Of a stretch of DNA of 64,000 nt, positions 44,156 to 51,731 are shown one piece after another. The first letter of the stretch is position 1. Each line of letters begins with the position of its first letter. Source of the stretch: Hahella chejuensis KCTC 2396 (GTDB lineage Bacteria > Pseudomonadota > Gammaproteobacteria > Pseudomonadales > Oleiphilaceae); NCBI RefSeq assembly GCF_000012985.1, contig NC_007645.1:1302001-1366000 (forward strand), read 5' to 3'. A program made the translations under genes and the position numbers. A model generated the notes under the pieces. That model saw only the letters and a list, made by a program, of their open reading frames with translations. It ran no database searches and was not told the DNA's origin.

Positions 44156-45178
44156 ATTTTGCACCGTGAAGTACGTCAATCATCTTAAGCCCGCTGAAAT
44201 AAAGACTCTTACCGATGGATTTCGCTACAGCCCGAGCTCCCGCTTCCGTATTCGCTGTCACGCCATATTGCTCAGCAATAAAGGGTATAAAATCGATAAA
44301 ATTGCCGACATTATCGACTTCCACCGCAACACCATTTCGATCTGGATTGAGCAGTGGGAAAGCATGGGAATATGCGGCCTCATTAGCGACGCCTCCCCGG
44401 GAAGACCGCCCATTTACACGGAGCAGGAACAAGAAAAGGTTTGTAAGTGGATTGACGAGCAGCCCCAACAACTACGAGACGTCCAGGTACGTCTGGAAAA
44501 AGAAACTGGAAAAAGCGCCAGTCTGGAGACCGTTAAACGGAACTTAAAAAAAATCAAAGTATAGCTTCAAGCGATTCCGCTTTTCGCTGCGCGCGCTTCG
44601 GGATGAAGACGCCTTCCGCCAGTTTCAGGGCTTTGTGAAAGATCTTCAATCCTGGGAGGATGCGGGCGAAATCGAGCTTTACTACTTTGATGAATCAGGC
44701 TTTAGTCAACGTTCTAACTTACCTTATGGCTGGAGCCCTGTGGGGAAGCCGACGCAAATGAAATCCTATCCACACAATAAGAGACTGAACGTTCTGGGGT
44801 TTATGAGTCGCCGCCAGAAGCTGATATTCCATGCCACAGAGGAGCGGGTGGATTCCGCCAAAGTCGTAGCGCTTTTTAATAAGCTGGCGGAGAGTAAAGA
44901 TCCGCTTAAGCCTGCTGTGGTGCTTCTGGACAACGCCTCCATGCATCGCTCTGCGGAGTTTCGCCGACATAGGTTGGATTGGATGGATAAAGGCATCTGG
45001 CCGATCTATTTGCCGAAATATTCACCGGAGCTAAACCTGATAGAGATCTTGTGGCGAAAGGTGAAGTACAGCTGGCTGCCTTTGGATTCGTATGAGACTT
45101 TCGACAGGCTGAAAGAGTCAGTGAACGACATCCTGTCAAAGTTTGGACAGGAATATAAGATTAATTTCGTTTAGGTAC
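44156..45178 (+). mobile_element. IS630-type insertion sequence
   Basis: An IS630-family element of roughly 1.0 kb inserted into the GIY-YIG gene. Both flanks continue the same minus-strand gene. The exact terminal repeats and TA duplication could not be fixed by eye, so the limits are approximate to within about 20-40 nt. Confidence 0.7.
44166..45174 (+). CDS. IS630-family transposase in two frames
   Basis: Frame 1 (44166-44564, GTG start) holds the N-terminal HTH part (RIRCHAILLSNKGYKIDKIA, SPGRPPIYTEQEQEKV, SLETVKRNL). Frame 2 continues from about 44549 with KYSFKRFRFSLRALRDEDAF and the DDE core: Asp in YYFDESGFSQR, Asp in VVLLDNASMHRS, Glu in YSPELNLIEILWRKVK. The switch lies at a run of eight A (44535-44542). 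Either slippage at this A run makes the full protein or the gene is broken. Confidence 0.78.
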
Positions 45179-45322
45179 TTAGTAAACTCTGAAAAAACTC
45201 CCTTCACATTTTATGCACCACAGGTATACGCCACTTACTCCTTCAGTTTGATTAAATATTAATGAGGTGCTTTCCTCTTCGCCAAGAAGCCTAAATGGAC
45301 CTCTAAAATGGATTTCTTTCAT
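45179..45322 (-). pseudogene. GIY-YIG nuclease-like gene, 5' part
   Basis: ATG at 45320-45322 opens 47 codons: MKEIHFRGPFRLLGEEESTS, then EGVSGVYLWCIKCEGSFFRVY, ending at a TAA next to the IS630 end. GVYLWCIK is the GIY strand of the domain. It joins logically to the 3' part at 43673-44155. Confidence 0.65.
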
Positions 45323-45464
45323 GTTTCAATATTTCTCCCTGTTGTTAGAAAAATATTTGATATGGGTGATGGTTTAATATGTGTTAAAGGTAGCCTGAAT
45401 TCTGGTGCGCATATAGAACTAATTGATATATGGGGTGGTAGTTATCAACTCACGAATATTTTGA

Positions 45465-46057
45465 ACAACCAGGAGCATTACCAGGGCAGCTAGACCGAGG
45501 TCAGCGAACATGGCGTGGAGCATGTGGGCGGCATAAAGACGTTGGAAGCCCTGGGCGCGTTAAAACTACTGAGCGGCGGCCACGCCAACCTATCGGCGGC
45601 GGATAACCTGAACCTGACCACTGCAGCCGATCTTAACCAGGCCGTCGCTCGCAACCGAAAAGCGTCGATCCAAGGCGACGACAGCGCCACGGTGGGTGGC
45701 TCATGCTCCGCAACAATCAGTGGCAACGACACGTAAACCAGCGCCAACAAAACCATAACCGTTCAGGGAAGCCATACCGACATCGCCAGCGCGGCGAGGA
45801 AGATTCAAGCGCAAGTGATAGAACTAAAAGCCAGCGCCGCCGTGACCATCCAAGTGCCAACCATCGCCATGGGCGGCGGGGGTGTGGACGTGTTGCAGGT
45901 GATTGCGGATCTGATCGGGGTGGTTCAGGAGTTGGCGGCCACGACGGCGAGCCACACACACGGAGGAGGAAGCGGGACGCCATCAAGCAGTGGGAGCCAT
46001 AGCGGCCAGGCGAGCAGAGCGGGAAACTTACAGAAGCAAATATCAGGGCTTATGTGA
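45465..46057 (+). pseudogene. Decayed VgrG/tail-spike-like C-terminus, copy A
   Basis: One frame, broken by stops near 45491 and 45734 plus small defects, reads TLEALGALKLLSGGHANLSA, NLTTAADLNQAV, ITVQGSHTDIASAARKIQAQ and IAMGGGGVDVLQVIADLIGVVQELAATTASHTHGGG (motif spread over 45870-45970). The degenerate beta-helix repeats and the HTHGG ending are typical of type VI VgrG or phage gpV-like spikes. The N-terminal two thirds are missing. Confidence 0.5.
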
Positions 46058-46132
46058 TACGGCTATTCTAAGTTGAGAGTAGCCGTATGATCTGCTTTTT
46101 CAACTATTATCCGCCATAAGCTGAGAGCAAAT

Positions 46133-46951
46133 TCAAATTTTGATAAGCATAGCGCCCTCAAAGCTATCACTTAGCTTCTTATCTTTTTGGATGACTTCTA
46201 CACAGTCATCAAAAGTTTGGCTTAGCTTACTCAGAACAAAACCCTTACTTGCAGGCCCATGTTCTGAGCTTTCATCCCCAATACACGGAAGCAGACAGTC
46301 TAGGCGTATAGACTGTTCAACTATATTGTTAATTCTCATCGTAATAGATTTACCGTTAATACGTTTAAGAATCTTCTCAGCTTTAGCTATCCATAGAGAT
46401 GAGAAGCGATTATCACCTTCATAACCGATATCGTTACATTCGCCACAATGCATATGAAGTGGGCATAAGTTCAATTCTTCATATCCACAAGGAGGTGATA
46501 AATTAGCCCTGGCAAATGTAGCAACCCATGCATCTAATTGCTTTATTTTAGCCTGATATTTATCAAGGTTAGTATTGAGCTTTTCTAGCTGCTCATTAGT
46601 AAAAATTACGCTCCCTTTTGAGTCTGGTTGATCGAAATAGTTTCGCCCAACTCGCTTGGCTTGTACGCATGCATGTATGGCTCCATTCTCACGTTCGAAT
46701 CGCCAATACCAGTCAGCACCACATTTCTTTTCTTCATTACCTGTGAATAAGACAATTTTGACTTGAGCTTTATAATCTCTTACTAATCTAGCCGCCATCA
46801 AGGCGGTGATACACTCTTCGCGAATAAATTGTCGTGACGTGGTAGCACTAGCTCGTAAGTCTTGAGCAAGTTCTTGATCTAGAGAAAGAAGTTTATTTAT
46901 TTCTTCGAATGCGCTGCGAGAAATATCACAGAGTAATTTATTACCGTTCAT
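46133..46951 (-). CDS. DUF6615-like protein
   Basis: A 272-residue soluble protein, AT-rich compared with the core genes. The block IREECITALMAARLV ... GADWYWRFERENGAIHACVQ ... AKRV resembles DUF6615, a restriction-endonuclease-like fold in which GADW and QAKR could supply catalytic D...QxK residues. A Cys cluster follows near 155-180 (CGYEELNLCPLHMHCGEC), possibly a zinc site. It sits between two VgrG-like remnants, so it is cargo of a decayed or mobile locus. A nuclease role is an inference. Confidence 0.6.
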   Translation of the reverse strand: MNGNKLLCDISRSAFEEINKLLSLDQELAQDLRASATTSRQFIREECITALMAARLVRDYKAQVKIVLFTGNEEKKCGADWYWRFERENGAIHACVQAKRVGRNYFDQPDSKGSVIFTNEQLEKLNTNLDKYQAKIKQLDAWVATFARANLSPPCGYEELNLCPLHMHCGECNDIGYEGDNRFSSLWIAKAEKILKRINGKSITMRINNIVEQSIRLDCLLPCIGDESSEHGPASKGFVLSKLSQTFDDCVEVIQKDKKLSDSFEGAMLIKI

Positions 46952-47180
46952 TGCATTCTCCTGATAATTAACTAATATCCCACTGAAAATAACCGTGCTT
47001 CATAACTAGGTACATACGGCTCTCATGCTATGGAAAGTATAGTCTTGTTAGACTAGTTAAGCTTATTATCTAAGAACTTGTTTGGCTGAAATCTGAAGCA
47101 ATGCACCAGCGCGTGAGCGCTAAAGGCGGCTAGCTGTGGGAGATACACGGGAACATCGCCACACCAGTGCTCACTGACGC

Positions 47181-47450
47181 ATGGAAACCTTGGATAGTCC
47201 GGAACACTACCAAACCAAGCTCAGCGAGCATACCGTGGAGTTCGCGTTCCTCTACGATCAGAGACAACGCACGCAAAACTACAAGCCCATACTTACATCG
47301 CCTGCGCAGCCGACAGATCTAAGAGTAGGCAGCCACTACGGGGAGCAGGAGCGTAAATGCGTTGCAGGTGATTGCGGATCTGATAGGGGTGGTTCAGGAG
47401 TTGGCGGCTACGAAGACGAGCCACCCCCATGGCGAAGGAGAAATCAGTAG
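47181..47450 (+). pseudogene. Decayed VgrG/tail-spike-like fragment, copy B
   Basis: METLDSPEHYQTKLSEHTVE (47181 frame) matches the start of copy A (NNQEHYQ...SEHGVEHV). A second frame near 47355-47440 reads LQVIADLIGVVQELAATKTS, almost identical to copy A's end. The middle is missing and frames shift. The two copies flank the DUF6615-like gene. No other gene is seen in 46952-47591. Confidence 0.5.
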
Positions 47451-47591
47451 GTCCTCAACAACCGGAGACATTGCTGCCAAGCTAATCACGCTGCATTTGA
47501 AAAGATAAAATGTTGGAACTTAAGTGATGCTGCAAACTTCGCTTTATATGTACTACTAGTAATGCAAGACTTTATCCGGAGCGAGTCAAGC

Positions 47592-48123
47592 TCAGGACCT
47601 TGTACAATGACCATTCATAATATGGTGTAAATCATTGCATTCATTATATATTCTCATCCACTCTGAAGGTTTAACAACAGTTGCACCACTTATTCTATTT
47701 AGGTCTGATCTTAGCTTCAGTATACGCTTGTCAACTGTAATGAAGTACCCCAAAAACTTGCCTGCCTGGAAGACATGGAGTGCATCCGAATCGTGCTTGT
47801 ATCCATTAGAATTTCCTTTCATTATTTTATTTAAATATTTTATTTTCTCTTTTTCACCCTCTGTCAAATTAACATCAACTGTATGATTCATTTCCCCGTT
47901 CTAAATCCTTGACTTCGGAAGGGGTGTTAGGATGCATAATTTCATTAAGATTTGAACTGGTTATTAGAAGTACAATAGAATTTCTTTGGTTTAAATAAAT
48001 ATTTAATATATCTATTGCTATCTTATCTTCCGGTGGAAACTTTGGGTCAAATGCACATGTGTCTAAAAAGTTGTTTGAAACTCTAGGGTCCTTGATTGCC
48101 CTGCCAAGTGGAACTCTATTCAT
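47592..48123 (-). pseudogene. PIN-like domain protein split in two frames
   Basis: The first frame (MNRVPLGRAIKDPRVSNNFL, 48123 to stop 47875) holds the PIN-type first acidic residue (NNFLDTCAFDP) and a downstream Glu (NLNEIMHP). The second frame (ATG 47889-47891 to 47592) holds the rest: SDALHVFQAGKFLGYFITVD, KRILKL and VVKPSEWM. They overlap by 17 nt at a GGGG run. Removing one G joins them into one roughly 175-residue PIN-like protein. It could be an inactivated toxin/nuclease or a real overlapping pair. Confidence 0.45.
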
Positions 48124-48153
48124 AGACGTTATCCTCACCAAAGAACATATCAC

Positions 48154-48784
48154 AAGGCCTAGTTTATACCCTCTACTGTATGAATAGTAAACAGACCAAT
48201 AACGAAGACTGGATACTCTCCTGCCTATGAATAGCTTGGCCCATCTCTGTTAGTTTCATCATTTTTTTCATGACGTTAGGGTTACACTCATTTCTTTTGA
48301 AAATTTCACTCCTCCCCACGCCTGCGCGATTTGAGTAAATGCCGAGTTTATGAAATTGGGGTTACACTCTAAGCCCCAAGGGGGACAGACTTTGGAAAGA
48401 TCAGGATTTCAACTACTGAATAATTTAGAACTAAGTTGTAACAGTTAATCTGGTGTAAGACGTTGTGATGGAGACAGGTAATTTTTTTATGTTTGACTGT
48501 ATATAAATACAGTTTATTTCTCACGTGACTGGAAAGCCGCACGCTTTTTCGTACCGAATGGCTCGGTTTTATGATGATGTTGTTTTGAAAAGTGCTTTGA
48601 TTCAATAACTTGCGAGCTAACCTGTTGTGATAACGAGACACCCAAGAAAGTGTATATGCGCACGCACGGTTTCTTGTAAGTGAGGTAGTTTGACTTTCTG
48701 GGGCTTTACACTGGAATCAGTGGGCTGGAGGAACTATCTTCAAAATATTGGAATGGAAAAATGCGCATGCGCGATATACAAATG
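48154..48784. other. AT-rich non-coding stretch
   Basis: No convincing gene. Two short similar segments, GGGTTACACTCA near 48267 and GGGTTACACTCT near 48358, are noted. The short reverse ORF at 48369-48641 has no protein-like character. GTTATGT at 48784-48790 could be the right core of an attC site leading into the cassette array. Confidence 0.4.
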
Positions 48785-48815
48785 TTATGTGTAAGATGAG
48801 TTCATAGATAAATAT

Positions 48816-49310
48816 ATGATTAGAATTGAAAGTCGACAAAAAGAATTCGAGCAGCAGGCTAGAGATCTTGCGTCTAATCTCACGAGTGAGAAAAAGCGGA
48901 ATAATCGAATACAAAAACTCGGCGAGCTATGGCGTGGTAATGAAGGTGGAAGGTGTAGGTGTCCAATAGGTGAGCCATCACCAAAATTTGAACGTGTTCA
49001 GCCAACGAAAGAAGCAATAGCTATTTTAAATGAAATATTTTTATCGGCATCCGAGGAAACTCAAATTGTAATAGTTAGAGCTCTGGTTAGGCCCGAGCCA
49101 TTCGTTGATGATGCCATGAACATTCTACTAACGGCTATAAAAAGCGAACGAGTAAAAGTTAGAATAAATGCCGTGCGCACCATTCGTTATATTGGCTCAA
49201 GCGCAAAGCCATATTTAAGCGATGTGCTTTTTCTTAAAAATGATCCAATACTTGCGGTTAAATCGGAAATTGAAGGATTAGAGGCATATCTAAATGAAGT
49301 CGGCACATAA
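48816..49310 (+). CDS. HEAT-like small protein in a probable integron cassette
   Basis: A 164-residue protein whose second half looks like one or two HEAT/armadillo helical repeats (EETQIVIVRALVRPEPFVDD, KVRINAVRTIRYIGSSAKPY, DPILAVKSEIEGLEAYL). AT-rich. The TAA stop lies within CATAACAAAC, the left core of an attC-like site, a typical cassette feature. Function unknown. Confidence 0.6.
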   Translation: MIRIESRQKEFEQQARDLASNLTSEKKRNNRIQKLGELWRGNEGGRCRCPIGEPSPKFERVQPTKEAIAILNEIFLSASEETQIVIVRALVRPEPFVDDAMNILLTAIKSERVKVRINAVRTIRYIGSSAKPYLSDVLFLKNDPILAVKSEIEGLEAYLNEVGT

Positions 49311-49335
49311 CAAACGGCTCCACGCAGACGTCCAA
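49305..49335. other. Partial attC-like site
   Basis: ACATAACAAACGGCTC resembles the left half of an attC site, but no complementary right half with a GTTRRRY core follows before the next gene. It is probably truncated, fusing two cassettes. Confidence 0.4.
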
Positions 49336-49629
49336 ATGAATGACTACCCATTAAAAGAAAACGCTGATGAAGGAGTATTAGTTTGTTGTCATTTGATGGA
49401 CGGTGCTGAATTACATTGGGTGCATCATCTACCAGAAGAACAGTGTGTATGGGCCTTCATGTGTGCGAAAGAGCATGAACGATCTGATATGGTTCAAAAA
49501 ACGTTGGAAGAAGCATGCCGGTTATTTCCAGAAATCGGAGAGCTAGCAGACGTGCCTCACGATATGGATGTATCGTTTAAAAAGGGTAAAAACTCAGGTA
49601 AATGGTATGATTTTTACCGCAGTAAGTAG
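49336..49629 (+). CDS. Integron-cassette hypothetical protein
   Basis: A 97-residue acidic protein (MNDYPLKENADEGVLVCCHL, MVQKTLEEACRLFPEIGELA). The ATG at 49336 is chosen since the upstream frame lies in the attC remnant. An attC site begins 4 nt after its stop. No family recognised; orphan cassette proteins are typically unique. Confidence 0.55.
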   Translation: MNDYPLKENADEGVLVCCHLMDGAELHWVHHLPEEQCVWAFMCAKEHERSDMVQKTLEEACRLFPEIGELADVPHDMDVSFKKGKNSGKWYDFYRSK

Positions 49630-49632
49630 CAT

Positions 49633-49723
49633 GCCTAACAAAGCGCTAAAATTCGTTCCAGCCGTAAAAAAGCACGGCCTCCACCAGACAGGCTACGTGA
49701 TGCCGTTTAGCTTTGCGTTATGA
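49633..49723 (+). other. attC recombination site
   Basis: Left core GCCTAAC (49633-49639) and right core GTTATGA (49717-49723). The adjoining segments CAAAGCGCTAAA and TTTAGCTTTG pair with a 2-nt bulge, as expected for a folded single-strand attC. About 91 bp. Confidence 0.65.
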
Positions 49724-49739
49724 GTCTTAGAAGAGAACT

Positions 49740-50093
49740 ATGAGATACACAATTCTGCTAGTCATATTTTTACAAGGCTGTTCCACGGCAATAAGTAAAG
49801 GTATCAACCTTCGCCCAGAAATAGATCAAAAGGGGCATGTATATTCAGGTATGTCGCACTGGACTTCGTTTGGGTGTGGAATGCCGACATTATTAGATGG
49901 GTTAAAGTCAGATAATGGTGGTGATGTAATATCTTCAGTAATTATGATTCCTTTTCTGACTGTGATAATGGTCGTTGACTTCCCTCTTTCGTTGGCAGCA
50001 GATACGCTTCTTGTACCCGTAGATTTGATTGTAGAGCCAACGCAGGAAAGAAAAACAGTAGAGTATTATTGTGAAAAAGAAGAGGCGCATTGA
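49740..50093 (+). CDS. YceK/YidQ-type lipoprotein in an integron cassette
   Basis: A 117-residue lipoprotein. The lipobox is LQGCS, with the lipidated Cys at residue 14. HVYSGMSHW and FPLSLAADTLLVPVDLIVEP match the YceK/YidQ (DUF1375) family of small outer- or inner-membrane lipoproteins. It lies between two attC sites, the next beginning 19 nt after its stop. Function unknown. Confidence 0.7.
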   Translation: MRYTILLVIFLQGCSTAISKGINLRPEIDQKGHVYSGMSHWTSFGCGMPTLLDGLKSDNGGDVISSVIMIPFLTVIMVVDFPLSLAADTLLVPVDLIVEPTQERKTVEYYCEKEEAH

Positions 50094-50112
50094 ATCGCCA
50101 TGCTAGAACTTC

Positions 50113-50157
50113 TCATAACAAATAGCTGCACCGGAATTGGTGAGCTAGGCGTTATGC
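50113..50157 (+). other. Short attC recombination site
   Basis: Left core TCATAAC (50113-50119) and right core GTTATGC (50151-50157). TAGCTGCACC pairs with GGTGAGCTA leaving a single extrahelical G, the diagnostic attC feature. Only 45 bp long, very compact. Confidence 0.65.
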
Positions 50158-50169
50158 GAAAGGGAGATC

Positions 50170-50823
50170 ATGAGCACACCTCCACATAGTAAAATCATCA
50201 ACAGAGTAGCAAGGCAAACTTTGAAGCCTGTTGGAGTTAAGCGAAAAGGCCAGTCGAGGGTTTGGTTAGATGACAATGGTTGGTGGGTTACGGTAATTGA
50301 ATTTCAACCTTCAGCTTGGTCAAAAGGCACATACTTAAATGTAGGAGTTAATTTTCAATGGTATCCAAAAGAATACTTCGCATTCGATATTGGCTATAGA
50401 GAAGCAGGTTTTGTTGAGTATAAGTCCGATGAGCAGTTTGAGTCTCAAGCTCAAGAACTTGCGGAATTAGCCAAAGCTAAAGTGCTAGAAATGCGAGAAC
50501 GGTTATCTAGTCCAAGATCAACGAAAGATTATGTAATTTCCTCGTTTCAAGATCATAGGCCAACGTTATGGGGTGAGTTTCATCAAGGTATGTCATGTGT
50601 TCTCACCAAGGACAAAAACGAAGCTATTTCATATTTCAATCAGGTGCTAAGTAATCCTCATGATGCAGAGTGGGAAATAGAGCTTAAAGAATTTACCTCC
50701 AGAATGGTGAAATTGCTCGAGTCAGGCGAGGATGTACTCCGATTCATAGATGAAATAGTAAATAAATCTCGTGAACTGAAGAAATTGGAACCAACGGATG
50801 TTAAGTTTTCAGAAATCGCATAA
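50170..50823 (+). CDS. DUF4304-like protein in an integron cassette
   Basis: A 217-residue soluble protein. The N-terminus VARQTLKPVGVKRKGQSRVW followed by WWVTVIEFQPSAWSKGTYLN resembles DUF4304 proteins, which often occur in mobile or cassette contexts. GAAAGGGAG lies just before the ATG. Its TAA stop falls inside the next attC left core (GCATAAC). Function unknown. Confidence 0.65.
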   Translation: MSTPPHSKIINRVARQTLKPVGVKRKGQSRVWLDDNGWWVTVIEFQPSAWSKGTYLNVGVNFQWYPKEYFAFDIGYREAGFVEYKSDEQFESQAQELAELAKAKVLEMRERLSSPRSTKDYVISSFQDHRPTLWGEFHQGMSCVLTKDKNEAISYFNQVLSNPHDAEWEIELKEFTSRMVKLLESGEDVLRFIDEIVNKSRELKKLEPTDVKFSEIA

Positions 50824-50910
50824 CAAGTTGCTGTTGTCGCCACTGCGTGGCTGGGACAGCCTACACGCCGCTTCGCTATGTTTCGGCTGCGCTAAAGCAA
50901 AGCGTTAAGC
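50818..50910 (+). other. attC recombination site
   Basis: Left core GCATAAC (50818-50824) and right core GTTAAGC (50904-50910), the latter a perfect GTTRRRY. The central part contains further inverted repeats. About 93 bp. Confidence 0.6.
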
Positions 50911-50927
50911 CCAATGAGGTGAATCGA

Positions 50928-51053
50928 TGATGACTTACAAAATTCATTGCAAATGCGAAAGTGTTGAAATCTCATTATCGAATAAACCAATAGGAATGGT
51001 GCTAAAAAATGAGACATTGAGGCGATCAGGCGCTTTTAAGTGTCGACGGTGAA
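50928..51053 (+). pseudogene. Truncated cassette gene resembling a GFA-family start
   Basis: ATG at 50928 opens MMTYKIHCKCESVEISLSNK and stops after 41 residues at 51053. HCKCESVEISLSNKP resembles the N-terminal CHCGNVKL block of GFA proteins. The remaining metal-binding part is absent, so the cassette is cut at this point, near the end of the array. Confidence 0.4.
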
Positions 51054-51216
51054 ATTGCGTTGACACTTTGTTGACACATCCACTCATGACGATAAAAGAA
51101 GAAGGGGTGGTTTCTTTTACTTTTTTGGAGTTTTGAAAGGGAAGGGGGGGGTTGAGCTTGCCGGGCGTGTGAATTGCTAAGCTCTTTATTGGCGTGGATT
51201 TTCTTGGGCTAGAAAC

Positions 51217-51248
51217 GAAAAAAGCCCGCATATAAATGCAGGCTTTTA
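51217..51248 (-). terminator. Terminator of tRNA-Phe
   Basis: On the minus strand, AAAGCCTGCAT pairs with ATGCGGGCTTT (one G-T pair) and is followed by a run of T, immediately downstream of the tRNA. Confidence 0.75.
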
Positions 51249-51254
51249 GAATGG

Positions 51255-51330
51255 TGGTGCCCAGAGGCGGAATCGAACCACCGACACGGGGATTTTCAAT
51301 CCCCTGCTCTACCGACTGAGCTATCTGGGC
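51255..51330 (-). tRNA. tRNA-Phe (GAA)
   Basis: A 76-nt cloverleaf read from the minus strand. It has acceptor GCCCAGA/TCTGGGC, D-arm AGCTCAGTCGGTAGAGC, anticodon loop in GGGGATTGAAAATCCCC giving GAA, T-arm GGTTCGATTCC, and an encoded CCA end. Its 3' end faces the accessory block, the usual orientation for island integration. Confidence 0.97.
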
Positions 51331-51387
51331 GACGGCGCGTATTTAAACCTCTGGGAGAAAAAAGGTCAAGCATATTTTTTTAATTTT

Positions 51388-51657
51388 TTAGTCTTTAGGA
51401 ACAAAGCCTTCCGCAGCGTCGAAATTTTCGTTGTTGAGGAACTTCTCCATCTGCTCGGTGAGGTAGGTGCGGGCGTCCGGGTCCATCAGGTTTAAGCGCT
51501 TTTCGTTGATGAGCATGGTCTGGTGTTGCAGCCACTCCTGCCACGCTTTCTTGGAAACAGTCTCGAACAGTTCCTTGCCGCGGGCGCCCGGCATGGGGGG
51601 CAGGGCGAGGCCTTCGAGTTCTTGCTGATACTTTTTGCAGAATACCATTCGCGCCAT
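51388..51657 (-). CDS. yggX: Fe(II)-trafficking / oxidative damage protection protein YggX
   Basis: An 89-residue protein matching YggX in length and motifs ([20 protein letters not shown] with conserved Cys7, [20 protein letters not shown]). It protects iron-sulfur clusters and may carry ferrous iron. It lies 74 nt after mutY on the same strand, the standard gammaproteobacterial mutY-yggX pair. Confidence 0.95.
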   Translation of the reverse strand: MARMVFCKKYQQELEGLALPPMPGARGKELFETVSKKAWQEWLQHQTMLINEKRLNLMDPDARTYLTEQMEKFLNNENFDAAEGFVPKD

Positions 51658-51731
51658 GTTGCTTATCCTTTATTGGGTTTCGTGTAGTTTCAATTATCTG
51701 AGTGTGATTGGATTCGATTATAACAAAGCTG

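Noticed and set aside
45308..45493. 61-codon forward ORF after the IS630 element
   Set aside because: Its start is antisense to the GIY-YIG 5' part and its end joins the VgrG-like remnant in frame; it is a junction artefact, not a gene.
48369..48641. 90-codon reverse ORF in AT-rich DNA
   Set aside because: Low-complexity composition, no ribosome site and no family resemblance.
38600..51255. Whole accessory block as a prophage
   Set aside because: No capsid, terminase, portal, lysis or phage integrase genes; only spike-like remnants, which also fit type VI secretion.
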